Of a stretch of 51,402 nucleotides of DNA, positions 7,297 to 13,778 are shown piece by piece. The notes under the pieces were generated by a model. It saw only the letters and a program-made list of their open reading frames with translations, ran no database searches and had not been told where the DNA came from. The stretch comes from a virus: positions 1 through 51,402 of IMG/VR virus record IMGVR_UViG_3300025168_000010, one strand, 5' to 3'. The translations under genes and the position numbers were made by a program. Position 1 is the stretch's first letter, and every line of letters starts with the position of its first letter.

Positions 7297-7332
7297 GGGT
7301 CGAGATCAGCAATGGTCTCGGCCTTTTTTTTT
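7297..7332 (+). terminator. Rho-independent terminator
   Basis: GGTCGAGA pairs with TCTCGGCC around an AGCAAT-containing loop, followed by nine T residues. It lies directly before cassette copy 2, so it isolates that unit from upstream transcription. Confidence 0.9.
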
Positions 7333-7340
7333 AACCGCAG

Positions 7341-7390
7341 TAACCTTCGCTCCGCTACGGTTTCATTTTTTTTGTATTAATTAAGATACA
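7341..7390 (+). repeat. Early-region cassette, copy 2
   Basis: The hairpin-like TAACC...GGTT element (7341-7362) is identical to copy 1 over 22 bases. A T-rich gap and the palindrome TGTATTAATTAAGATACA (7373-7390) follow. The next gene starts 17 bases downstream with a GGAG binding site between. The position directly after a terminator strongly suggests that the cassette contains a promoter. Confidence 0.85.
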
Positions 7391-7406
7391 TTTATAGGAG
7401 TCAATC

Positions 7407-7661
7407 ATGACAACAAAGACAGCAAAGAGAAGAGTAAAAGCAGAACAAACAACAACCCTAACAAACGCAGTAAGAGGACTGGAGTTCACAGTAATCAGAG
7501 GCAACGAGATGGCCACGCTCAAGACAAGAAGCGGGACATACCAACTCAAACAATCAAGTTACGACCGCCGGTTGTACAAAGGATGCGCTAACGCATACGA
7601 TGTAGAGATGAGAATAGAAGCAGGACAGATGGAACTATCATACAAACCAACAGTAAACTAG
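7407..7661 (+). CDS. Hypothetical basic protein, 84 aa
   Basis: ATG at 7407 follows TATAGGAGTCAATC. The N-terminus is lysine/arginine-rich (TTKTAKRRVKAEQ), followed by a beta-rich body (LEFTVIRGNEMATLKTRSGT). It could be a small nucleic-acid-binding protein; no family is recognised. It is first in the short unit between cassette copy 2 and the terminator at 7899. Confidence 0.65.
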   Translation: MTTKTAKRRVKAEQTTTLTNAVRGLEFTVIRGNEMATLKTRSGTYQLKQSSYDRRLYKGCANAYDVEMRIEAGQMELSYKPTVN

Positions 7662-7672
7662 GAGATAAGACA

Positions 7673-7894
7673 ATGAAAGATCAAACCAAACCAAGCGCAA
7701 TGACATCACAACCGACCGTCATCGAAGCCTTACACAGTCAACTAGAGGAAGCCAACGACACCCTCAAGCGATGGGAGAACAAAGCGATCACAGACATCGC
7801 AATCGGGAAGCCCAACACAACCGCTTGCCGAATCTGGAACAAAGCAAGCGCAAGGCGCAAAGCAATACTACTCGCCCTAGAAGCAAGGCAGTAA
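7673..7894 (+). CDS. Hypothetical helical protein, 73 aa
   Basis: ATG at 7673 follows CTAGGAGATAAGACA, 11 bases after the previous stop. The central part is a predicted coiled coil (VIEALHSQLEEANDTLKRWE) and the end is a basic helix (NKASARRKAILLALEARQ). A strong terminator starts 5 bases after the stop. Function unknown. Confidence 0.65.
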   Translation: MKDQTKPSAMTSQPTVIEALHSQLEEANDTLKRWENKAITDIAIGKPNTTACRIWNKASARRKAILLALEARQ

Positions 7895-7898
7895 CTGC

Positions 7899-7931
7899 AA
7901 GGCGGGTATCGAAAGGTACCTGCCTTTTTTT
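7899..7931 (+). terminator. Rho-independent terminator
   Basis: AAGGCGGGTA pairs with TACCTGCCTT around a GAAA-type loop, followed by a run of T. TTTTTTTATGTC after this stem is repeated after the terminator at 8251, another sign that the small units were copied. Confidence 0.9.
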
Positions 7932-7969
7932 ATGTCAACACATACCGTTAGCAACAAACAACAGAACGA

Positions 7970-8019
7970 TAACCTTCGCTCCGCTACGGTTAATGGTTTT
8001 GTGTATTAATTAAGATACA
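7970..8019 (+). repeat. Early-region cassette, copy 3
   Basis: TAACC...GGTTA (7970-7992) carries the same 22-base core as copies 1 and 2. TGTATTAATTAAGATACA (8002-8019) is identical to copy 2. The next gene begins 19 bases downstream after CATAGGAG. It again sits just after a terminator. Confidence 0.85.
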
Positions 8020-8037
8020 TTTACATAGGAGCATTCA

Positions 8038-8244
8038 ATGCTTAAATTTAAACTAAACTTCTTACGCCTTAGTCTAAAACAAAAGGGATGGAGCAGCCTC
8101 TCCACTCTCCTTAATGTTTTACCTATAGATCACCGTGGTTTGTTTGGACTTGGAGCACCTCATTGGTACTTCAAAGCCGACTCATACCTAAACAATAAGC
8201 GGTGGAAGGTACAAGATGAAATGTGGGTCTTGCTAGACTCATAA
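8038..8244 (+). CDS. Hypothetical protein, 68 aa
   Basis: ATG at 8038 follows CATAGGAGCATTCA. The small basic protein has an amphipathic N-terminal helix (LKFKLNFLRLSLKQKGW) and a Trp/Tyr-rich C-terminal half. It forms a single-gene unit between cassette copy 3 and the terminator at 8251. No family recognised. Confidence 0.6.
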   Translation: MLKFKLNFLRLSLKQKGWSSLSTLLNVLPIDHRGLFGLGAPHWYFKADSYLNNKRWKVQDEMWVLLDS

Positions 8245-8250
8245 GCAATC

Positions 8251-8278
8251 AGCGGCACCAAACGGTGTCGCTTTTTTT
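8251..8278 (+). terminator. Rho-independent terminator
   Basis: AGCGGCACC pairs with GGTGTCGCT (one mismatch) around AAAC, followed by seven T. It ends the early plus-strand region before a 630-bp gap. Confidence 0.9.
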
Positions 8279-8912
8279 ATGTCGGCGTGTAACCTTGGCG
8301 CAGTACTTGAAGAGATGTTTGCTTAAGGTAATGAAACGTAATGCGTACTTGAGAGAGTAAGAGATGATGAGAAGAAGAAGGGTATCCAAACCAGAGCAGT
8401 CTATTCCATGTAGTTCAATGGTACTACCAACGCTCATGTACACAAACTCGTAAACTCTTTGTACCTTAACGTCTCCTCCTACCGCTCATTACACTCGATG
8501 CATCGTTCCATTCACTAGGTCGGAGCCTTCATTAGCCGTTAGTTAGCAAGGGTTCCTGCACAACATTGAGTTAGTTATCCCCCCCCGTATCGTATTCTAT
8601 ATATAGAAATATCATCCCCTCAAAAAATTTTTCTGGATACGACATATCGTCTTTTTTTACAGCAATAGCTAGGACTTGTCTCAAGTGATACCTGATGAAA
8701 CGTTGTGACCCTCTATCTTACCTTCTACTCTAGCTTCTCCTATCTAGGGATAGTCGTAGCGAATAGCTTTACCTTAGTAACGTCTCGAAGCTTCGTTATA
8801 AGTAAGTAGGCAAACAAAACATGCACTGTTTCTGTGAATCTGTCAAGGTAGGTTTGACAACTTATTTGTAAATGGGTTACCCGTAGTCCATAATCCACAT
8901 AGAGAGGTCTAA
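8279..8912. other. 634-bp gap without a convincing gene
   Basis: No frame here combines a good start with coding character. A 29-codon plus-strand frame at 8364-8453 has a weak AGAGAG site, and the minus-strand frames overlap the terminator or the next gene. The gap contains a run of eight C (8579-8586), the perfect palindrome TTCTATATATAGAA (8595-8608), CAAAAAATTTTTC, a T7 run near 8653, and TGTCAA (8841-8846) answered by TTGACA (8854-8859). It is T/C-rich on the plus strand. It could hold promoters, an origin or a packaging site. I cannot assign a function. Confidence 0.5.
8841..8859. promoter_or_regulatory. TGTCAA/TTGACA inverted repeat upstream of the phosphoesterase gene
   Basis: Six-base perfect arms separated by 7 bases. 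TTGACA could also act as a -35 box, but only TTACCC stands 17 bases further on. The half-site TGTCA/TGACA recurs before the genes at 13216 and 13808, so a shared regulator is possible. Confidence 0.4.
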
Positions 8913-10373
8913 ATGAGTAGCGAATGGTCTGAACTCCTTGAGCAGCTAAGCTCTGATCGTCTAAAATCCTCACTTCGTGAGTCTAAGTACAGCCGGCTAT
9001 GGCAGTGGTACGGTGAAGAAAGTGGGATGAACTCAAACGAGTTTAAGGAGTTCTGCCTTTGGGCACGACGGCAGTTAAACGTCAAGCGAGAACGCGGTAA
9101 CTCGCCTGCCCCGCAGCCAGTTGCTGTAGTAGAAACCAGTTACGCTCATGAGGCTGGGTACTATTACGATGAGACTAAAGACCTATACATAGTACACCTG
9201 CAATCGAAGAAGATGCCTATGTCTATCCCTGGAGACATGTGGCGGTCTATGAAACTGGCCTACTCTAACTGGGACGGCGCTCCATCTAGTGTAAATGAAC
9301 TCTCTCGTAAGTTCGGATTGGCTAGGAATACGGTTACTGAGTTGTTTAGGGCTATGGGAACTACCCATGATTCCTCCCCGTGGTCGGATGAAGAGCTACA
9401 TTCCACTGACGAGCGGGATCTAGTAGAGGATTTGCTACGTGCAAAGGAAGAAAGGGTACTTGTTAAGGCAGAACGGAAGGAATACCGGCGAATTAAGAAG
9501 GATGCAGAGTCATTTAGACGGCTAGACCTACTAGCAAGTCGTATATCGGGCCGGTTTGCGGAGTCTGCGCCTGATTACGAGGTGCCATTGCTTGATTTGC
9601 CGCCTGCCAAGGAGGAGTATGCACTAGTTATCTCCCCAACCGACTTTCATTGGGGCAAGAGGGGTACAAACTACAACCGTAAAATAGCTCAAGAGCGATT
9701 ATTCGACGTATCAAAGGGGCTTTTAGCCCGTGTAGCCGCTGCTGGGGCACCAAGTAAGATCATTGTGGCCCTAGGTGGGGACGGATTGCACATTGATAAC
9801 GCCCAATCCACAACTACACACGGTACTCCACAAGATTGTGACGGCTCACCGGAAGATATTGCGTGGTCATACGTCATGATGTGCCGTGATTACATAGATA
9901 TGGTACGTCAGTTCGCTCCTGTGGAGCTATTTGTGATTCCTGGTAACCATGACCGGTACTCAGCGACACTTATCCGGGCTGCTTTAGCAGGTTGGTTCTC
10001 TACGGTAGACGATGTTGACGTTCATACGTCCCTCAGTAACCGCCAATACATAATATACGGCAATAGTCTCATCACATTCCTTCACGGAGACGTAGGAAAA
10101 GTAAAAGACTGGCCAGCAATCATAGCCGGAGAGGTGCCAGCACTGTGGGGACTAACTGAATGGCGATTCATTTTCACAGGACACTTCCATACAGAGCGTG
10201 AGTTGCCCACATACGGCAACGTAACGGTGTACAGGATGCCAAGTTTAGCAGGAAATGATGCATGGCACGAAAGAAAGGGTTACAAGTCTCGTAAGGCTTT
10301 GGTCGGGTACATGGTATCCCTCGACCGTGGGGTCATTGGACAACATGCAGAACCGGTTCTAGAGGATATTTAA
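8913..10373 (+). CDS. Metallophosphoesterase with N-terminal helix-turn-helix domain, 486 aa
   Basis: The C-terminal half is a calcineurin-like phosphoesterase with all metal-binding motifs in order: TDFHWG (D244, H246), LGGDG (288-291), GNHDR (344-348), HGD (391-393) and TGHFH (422-426). Residues about 122-150 (SVNELSRKFGLARNTVTELF) look like a helix-turn-helix, joined by a charged helical linker (165-205). Proteins of this build occur in many tailed phages near the terminase and are often labelled DNA repair exonuclease-like. The substrate here is not known; a DNA-directed nuclease is the likeliest role. ATG at 8913 follows AGAGAGG. It begins the plus-strand block up to 11473. Confidence 0.85.
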   Translation: MSSEWSELLEQLSSDRLKSSLRESKYSRLWQWYGEESGMNSNEFKEFCLWARRQLNVKRERGNSPAPQPVAVVETSYAHEAGYYYDETKDLYIVHLQSKKMPMSIPGDMWRSMKLAYSNWDGAPSSVNELSRKFGLARNTVTELFRAMGTTHDSSPWSDEELHSTDERDLVEDLLRAKEERVLVKAERKEYRRIKKDAESFRRLDLLASRISGRFAESAPDYEVPLLDLPPAKEEYALVISPTDFHWGKRGTNYNRKIAQERLFDVSKGLLARVAAAGAPSKIIVALGGDGLHIDNAQSTTTHGTPQDCDGSPEDIAWSYVMMCRDYIDMVRQFAPVELFVIPGNHDRYSATLIRAALAGWFSTVDDVDVHTSLSNRQYIIYGNSLITFLHGDVGKVKDWPAIIAGEVPALWGLTEWRFIFTGHFHTERELPTYGNVTVYRMPSLAGNDAWHERKGYKSRKALVGYMVSLDRGVIGQHAEPVLEDI

Positions 10374-10374
10374 T

Positions 10375-10791
10375 ATGGCAGACGCAGAAAAAGAAATCGA
10401 AGGCAAGGGATACAAGAGCCTAGAGCCTTGGGAAGTTAAGATGATCCTGATGGACGCACCGCGAGGTGGTGACCCTAAAGCAATACTTGATGACTACATC
10501 AAAACAGTTTCTGCTGAAGAGGCTATGACTAAAAAAGTTTTAGACGAAGCAGCGGCAAGTAAGAAAGTTCCCGATCCTACACTAGAAGAATTTGATGCCA
10601 GCCTCGCTAAATCACAGACGAAAACACAAGAGCAAGGCGATAAGTATCGGATAGACGAGAACCAGACCCTTTCTGAAATCGCACAGATGTATAAGACTAC
10701 TGCTGAAGCTATCGCTAAGCACAACAAGATTGCAGACCCTAACAAAGTTAAGGTCGGTCAAGTCTTAGACATGAGTCCATTTAACCCATAA
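10375..10791 (+). CDS. LysM-domain protein, 138 aa
   Basis: ATG at 10375 follows the previous stop by one base. The N-terminal part is an acidic helical region. Residues about 90-134 form one LysM repeat (YRIDENQTLSEIAQMYKTTA, then NKVKVGQVLDM), a fold that normally binds N-acetylglucosamine polymers. There is no signal peptide or catalytic domain, so it is not an ordinary lysin. LysM is also used in phage virion assembly proteins, and the position next to the packaging genes makes a structural role plausible. Confidence 0.75.
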   Translation: MADAEKEIEGKGYKSLEPWEVKMILMDAPRGGDPKAILDDYIKTVSAEEAMTKKVLDEAAASKKVPDPTLEEFDASLAKSQTKTQEQGDKYRIDENQTLSEIAQMYKTTAEAIAKHNKIADPNKVKVGQVLDMSPFNP

Positions 10792-10806
10792 TCGTAGAGA
10801 GTAATC

Positions 10807-10917
10807 ATGCCAAATATGCACCATCCTAAGCACAATAAAACCATGAAAAAGAAAACAGCGCCAACTATGGCTAAAAAGAAAGCAGCGCCGAAGAAGCCTA
10901 AGAACAAAGGCTACTAA
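10807..10917 (+). CDS. Small lysine-rich protein, 36 aa
   Basis: A short frame with ATG at 10807 after AGAGAGTAATC. It is composed mostly of Lys, Pro, Ala and His (MHHPKHN, then KKKTAPTMAKKKAAPKKPK), like the tails of histone-like proteins. Its stop shares one base with the next start (TAATG), supporting coupled translation. It may bind nucleic acid by charge alone. Confidence 0.55.
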   Translation: MPNMHHPKHNKTMKKKTAPTMAKKKAAPKKPKNKGY

Positions 10918-11222
10918 TGGCCAAGAAGCTAAGCGCTAGTGCTCGTGCTGGGATTTTTATCCGGGCAGGTGTAGAAGGGTGCAACAAACCTAAGCGTACT
11001 CCCAGCCATCCGACGAAGAGCCATATCGTTGTAGCCTGCGAAGGCGGCAAAATAAAGACTATTCGTTTTGGTGAGCAAGGAGCTAAGACTGCGGGTAAGC
11101 CCAAAGAGGGCGAGTCCGAGAAGATGAAAAAGAAACGTGCCTCATTCAAAGCCCGACATGCAAAAAACATAAAGAAGGGCAAGATGAGCGCAGCTTACTG
11201 GGCAAATAAAGAAAAATGGTAG
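10917..11222 (+). CDS. Conserved phage protein (DUF6321-like), 101 aa
   Basis: A very basic protein. The C-terminal segment RASFKARHAKNIKKGKMSAA, continuing YWANKEKW, is a signature I recognise from a widespread family of small phage proteins, probably DUF6321; the family name is from memory and tentative. The N-terminal half has C23 and C41 in short beta segments. The start overlaps the preceding stop, and the end overlaps the next gene (ATGGTAG). Function unknown; nucleic-acid binding is plausible. Confidence 0.7.
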   Translation: MAKKLSASARAGIFIRAGVEGCNKPKRTPSHPTKSHIVVACEGGKIKTIRFGEQGAKTAGKPKEGESEKMKKKRASFKARHAKNIKKGKMSAAYWANKEKW

Positions 11223-11473
11223 ATACAGAATCAAAGATCCTTCTCCTTGAACCTAGAGAACAGTTTGACGCAGCCTTTGTGGGCTACGTTGACCGCTTTG
11301 GGCAACAAACAATCGCTTGCTACGACCATGAAAAGGTTATTGAGACCTTTAAAAGTCAAGGCATGTCCGATGATGAAGCACGAGAGTTCTTCTCGTACAA
11401 CACTATCGGGGCTTGGGCTGGAGAGGGGACACCCTGCTTCCTTTTTAGCTCTTCGCCTCCTGATTTGCTCTAG
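11216..11473 (+). CDS. Conserved phage hypothetical protein, 85 aa
   Basis: ATG at 11216 overlaps the end of the preceding gene by 7 bp. The pattern FDAAFVGYVDRFG ... YDHEKVIETF ... MSDDEAREFFSYN ... GAWAGEGTPCF matches a small family common near terminase or polymerase genes in diverse phages. Its function is not known to me. The 3' end overlaps the convergent minus-strand gene by 29 bp. Confidence 0.7.
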   Translation: MVDTESKILLLEPREQFDAAFVGYVDRFGQQTIACYDHEKVIETFKSQGMSDDEAREFFSYNTIGAWAGEGTPCFLFSSSPPDLL

Positions 11474-11597
11474 TCGCAGAAGAATAAACCCCTACCCACA
11501 CGCCGTTAGAATCCCAAAGATGGAATCCTAGCAGCCGAAGACCTGTTGGCGTTATCCAAGTTCCTTGCCAGATAAGACTGCTTGCGTATTGGTTCAT
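11445..11597 (-). CDS. Hypothetical protein, 50 aa
   Basis: The minus-strand frame stays open back to 11711, but the start at 11597 (MNQYASSLIW) overlaps the stop of the upstream membrane-protein gene as ATGA and lies after GGAG. The short protein is Trp/Gly-rich with a beta pattern (GLRLLGFHLWDSNGVWVGVY). Function unknown. Confidence 0.5.
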   Translation of the reverse strand: MNQYASSLIWQGTWITPTGLRLLGFHLWDSNGVWVGVYSSATRANQEAKS

Positions 11598-11743
11598 GCT
11601 GCTCCGCTTCTGAATATAAGAATGCTGTAGGTTACTAGAGTTGCTACAAGGGCACCGTAGCACGTACCGAGGATCATACCCAAAGTAAAGGCCCCAAACT
11701 CGCGGGTCCACCCTTTAACGTTTTGTACGAGTTCGTAAGCCAT
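11594..11743 (-). CDS. Small membrane protein, 49 aa
   Basis: ATG at 11743 follows ACAAGGATGGCT, inside the end of the zinc-ribbon gene. One long hydrophobic helix (FGAFTLGMILGTCYGALVAT, continuing LVTYSILIF) is flanked by a short N-terminal and a basic C-terminal tail. Overlapping ATGA with the next gene suggests a coupled pair. It might be a pinholin- or spanin-sized protein, but the location gives no firm clue. Confidence 0.6.
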   Translation of the reverse strand: MAYELVQNVKGWTREFGAFTLGMILGTCYGALVATLVTYSILIFRSGAA

Positions 11744-11912
11744 AGCCATCCTTGTACCAGCCGCCGCCTTTTAAGACAAAGCTACCGATGCTAATCTGCT
11801 TCTCCACCTGTTCATTGCGACAAGAAGGGCAGGCAGGCGCAGCCTGGCGTAGCTTCATTAGCTTCTGGAATCGTTCATCGCATTCTGGGCATAGGTATTC
11901 GTAGATAGGCAT
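11715..11912 (-). CDS. FmdB-type zinc-ribbon protein, 65 aa
   Basis: The start MPIYEYLCPECD is the signature of the FmdB-like putative regulatory zinc-ribbon family. C8, C11, C28 and C31 form two CxxC knuckles, and the C-terminal GGGWYKDGYG also fits. ATG at 11912 shares a base with the stop of the upstream 55-aa gene (TAATG). A longer TTG-started frame to 11945 is less likely. Phages carry such ribbons near terminase or head genes; the target is unknown. Confidence 0.8.
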   Translation of the reverse strand: MPIYEYLCPECDERFQKLMKLRQAAPACPSCRNEQVEKQISIGSFVLKGGGWYKDGYGLRTRTKR

Positions 11913-12079
11913 TACATCAATGGTCCCGGCTGGTCGTCTTGCCAAGCCTTAAATAAAATTTTCTCTTGCTTGCTTTCGGGTAAACCCTCAAGCGAAGACT
12001 CCTCTACGAGATAATGAGCCAAGGCTTTCTGGTCCTTCGATAGGTCTTTATAGCTTTTTGGTTTCTTATTCTTAGCCAT
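11912..12079 (-). CDS. Hypothetical protein, 55 aa
   Basis: ATG at 12079 follows GTAGGTAAGC. A charged helical peptide (AKNKKPKSYKDLSKDQKALA, then an acidic helix and FKAWQDDQPGPLM). The stop overlaps the start of the zinc-ribbon gene by one base. It could be a small partner of that protein. No family recognised. Confidence 0.6.
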   Translation of the reverse strand: MAKNKKPKSYKDLSKDQKALAHYLVEESSLEGLPESKQEKILFKAWQDDQPGPLM

Positions 12080-12085
12080 GCTTAC

Positions 12086-12466
12086 CTACGCAGATATATA
12101 GATTCCGACAGCAACGTTACTTGCTGGGTTAGTTGGGGTAAAGGCTGCTGCTGCAAAGTTAGTAGCCCCTGCCATGCAGATCCCGGTACCGAAGACCATG
12201 TTTCTTGGGAAGATGTAGTGCTTTGACGTTCCTGCTGGACAGAAAAGAACGGAATGTGGCTTCGTTGTGCCGAAAGTAACAGAGCCTGTGAGGTTCCATA
12301 GGTACAAGTAGAAGCCTGAGCTAGTATTCTTCTTGTTGTCTATGAAGATCTGTTGCACATTTGCGGCACCGCTGTTGATATTGTCTTCAACCGTAGAGTT
12401 TACATCTGTATCTCGGATAAGTTTAGCGACACTGCTTGTCGAAAAAGAGGAGGTTATAACTGCCAT
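12086..12466 (-). CDS. Beta-rich virion-type protein, 126 aa (paralogue of the 12476 gene)
   Basis: ATG at 12466 follows CTAGGAGTAAGAA. After a variable N-terminus the protein shows alternating beta segments: IFIDNKKNTSSGFYLYLWN, GTTKPHSVLFCPAGTS, and FPRNMVFGTGICMAGATNFA. The same order (a GTT-P motif, PAGT or PSGT, then a p-x-g-i-x-f-x-x-G-i segment) occurs in the neighbouring 120-aa protein, so the two look like diverged copies. This pattern is common in unannotated phage proteins and suggests a capsid-decoration or tail accessory fold. This is inference. Confidence 0.65.
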   Translation of the reverse strand: MAVITSSFSTSSVAKLIRDTDVNSTVEDNINSGAANVQQIFIDNKKNTSSGFYLYLWNLTGSVTFGTTKPHSVLFCPAGTSKHYIFPRNMVFGTGICMAGATNFAAAAFTPTNPASNVAVGIYISA

Positions 12467-12475
12467 TTCTTACTC

Positions 12476-12838
12476 CTAGGTTGTGTATAGATATAAGGTT
12501 GATGTTGCGCCGTAGCCACCAGAACTAGCAGGGTCTGCGTCTGTGCTAGTAGCATTGTAAGAAATACCGCTAGTGAATGGGATCCCTTCGGGTACATTCA
12601 GCGAAAACGTAGTTCCGGACGGCACAATAAAGGCCATCTTTGGTACAGTTGTTCCGGCTACAGCACTGGCTGAGTCGTAGAATCGCAGAAAGAGGTTACC
12701 GGCACCAGCAACAAGCTCAAACCCATACAACACGCCTGACCCGCCAGTAACATCTGAAACCATAGTGTTAGATACAGCGGTATCATGCGTGAGTGCATAC
12801 GCCGTAAATATTCTATTTTTGCCCGTCTTAAGTGCCAT
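12476..12838 (-). CDS. Beta-rich virion-type protein, 120 aa (paralogue of the 12086 gene)
   Basis: ATG at 12838 follows GTGAGGTGAGAG. Core segments are YGFELVAGAGNLFLRFYDSA, GTTVPKMAFIVPSGTTFSL, and VPEGIPFTSGISYNAT. They align by eye with those of the next gene downstream. No transmembrane segment is present. It is probably a small structural protein, encoded on the strand opposite to the main virion operon. Confidence 0.65.
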   Translation of the reverse strand: MALKTGKNRIFTAYALTHDTAVSNTMVSDVTGGSGVLYGFELVAGAGNLFLRFYDSASAVAGTTVPKMAFIVPSGTTFSLNVPEGIPFTSGISYNATSTDADPASSGGYGATSTLYLYTT

Positions 12839-12849
12839 CTCTCACCTCA

Positions 12850-13128
12850 CTATACTTGCTGTTTGACTACTGCTTTTTTAGCAAACTCTAATGCTTGCAT
12901 CTGTTTATTATGAAGTTGTTGGCTCTGAGTGTTTAGTTTTGCTAACGCTTGCTGGTAGTGAGTTCGCTTAACCTGGCGCTCCTTCGCAGACATAGCCTCT
13001 TTAACGCCACCATACTTTTTGATCTCTTCACCAGTGGGCAGATCTTCCACAGTAACGCCCGGCTTAGTCTCTAATAAAACGTCAGGGCTAACTTGCGCTG
13101 CATACTTCGTACTGTTGTCCATAGCCAT
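12850..13128 (-). CDS. Hypothetical helical protein, 92 aa
   Basis: The frame extends to 13173, but GGAGAGG stands 6 bases before ATG 13128 (MAMDNSTKYAAQVSPD), so this start is preferred. The C-terminal 50 residues form a Gln/Lys/Ala-rich helix or coiled coil (KRTHYQQALAKLNTQSQQLH). Function unknown. It is the first gene of the minus-strand cluster running down to 11445. Confidence 0.6.
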   Translation of the reverse strand: MAMDNSTKYAAQVSPDVLLETKPGVTVEDLPTGEEIKKYGGVKEAMSAKERQVKRTHYQQALAKLNTQSQQLHNKQMQALEFAKKAVVKQQV

Positions 13129-13198
13129 ACCAAACCTCTCCAGAGGACTATAACCCACTACAGCCATTTGCAAAAACTACTGTTTCTCACTACAAGAC

Positions 13199-13216
13199 TT
13201 GTCAGGGGGTTGACAA
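13199..13216. promoter_or_regulatory. TTGTCA/TGACAA inverted repeat enclosing a ribosome binding site
   Basis: TTGTCA at 13199-13204 and TGACAA at 13211-13216 are perfect inverted arms. The GGGGGT between them is the Shine-Dalgarno sequence of the gene that starts at 13216. As RNA it could hide the binding site in a hairpin. As DNA it could be an operator. Confidence 0.45.
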
Positions 13217-13473
13217 TGGACAACATTAGCAATTGGGTAGAGTCGTTATCAGATAAAGATCTTGCTTTTCTTCAGTTATGTGTAGAAGATGAGACCAAAA
13301 AAAGAAGGCCACGCAAAAAGCGCCGCCTTAGTGAGAGAACTATTTCAATGATAGAAGACTTACGTATGTATTCGCCACGAATAGTGGCTCAAAAGCACAA
13401 GGTATCACGCCAATATGCTTATGAGATCTGCAAACGGTACGATATACCGCCTGTTAATCGACGGCATCTGTAA
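13216..13473 (+). CDS. Helix-turn-helix DNA-binding protein, 85 aa
   Basis: The start MDNISNWVES at 13216 is chosen because AGGGGG precedes it; the frame stays open further upstream only through non-coding sequence. Residues 27-38 are a basic patch (KKRRPRKKRRLS). Residues about 43-75 (ISMIEDLR ... RIVAQKHKVSRQYAYEICKR) have the shape of a helix-turn-helix of the resolvase/sigma-region-4 type. It could be a small regulator or, given its place before the terminase, a DNA-recognition (small terminase) subunit. Its 3' end overlaps the convergent gene by 20 bp. Confidence 0.65.
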   Translation: MDNISNWVESLSDKDLAFLQLCVEDETKKRRPRKKRRLSERTISMIEDLRMYSPRIVAQKHKVSRQYAYEICKRYDIPPVNRRHL

Positions 13474-13741
13474 CGAAAAACCCAAGGTTGGGTACAAAGG
13501 TATACTCTTTACCCATCGTAGTAACAACGGCAGAACTTCCGCGAGAACACCTTATTCCTATTGAATTTTTTGCTACAACTAATTCGCGGTAGCTTTCAAA
13601 CTCTAGTTCAGCCTCTTGCCCATGAGTAACTACTTTCATCCTAAACAATTTTGCCTTAGACTTCCGTGTACTTTTAGTATCTTCTGTAGCTTTTACAGTC
13701 TCTGCTGCCCAAGGTGGGTCAATTTTCTTTGCTTTAGCCAT
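13454..13741 (-). CDS. Hypothetical protein, 95 aa
   Basis: ATG at 13741 follows GGAGAGCGCA; the ATG at 13753 has no such site. The N-terminus is basic and Lys/Ala-rich. The C-terminal 60 residues are beta-rich (FRMKVVTHGQEAELEFESYR, then KEYTFVPNLGFFVT). It lies back to back with the start of the virion operon. Function unknown. Confidence 0.6.
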   Translation of the reverse strand: MAKAKKIDPPWAAETVKATEDTKSTRKSKAKLFRMKVVTHGQEAELEFESYRELVVAKNSIGIRCSRGSSAVVTTMGKEYTFVPNLGFFVTDAVD

Positions 13742-13778
13742 TGCGCTCTCCATGTTACTCTTATAGTTAGTACATATC

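Noticed and set aside
5323-8019. CRISPR array or integron-like repeats
   Set aside because: Three repeats with gene-sized gaps and coding spacers do not fit CRISPR, and no integrase or attC-like fold is evident.
8249-8443. 64-codon minus-strand frame
   Set aside because: It runs into the terminator stem at 8251-8278 and has no binding site.
8364-8453. 29-codon plus-strand frame in the non-coding gap
   Set aside because: Only a weak AGAGAG precedes it, and the peptide has no recognisable character. It could still be real, but cannot be supported.
8740-8973. 77-codon minus-strand frame before the phosphoesterase gene
   Set aside because: It overlaps the true gene start, has no ribosome binding site and an unlikely composition.
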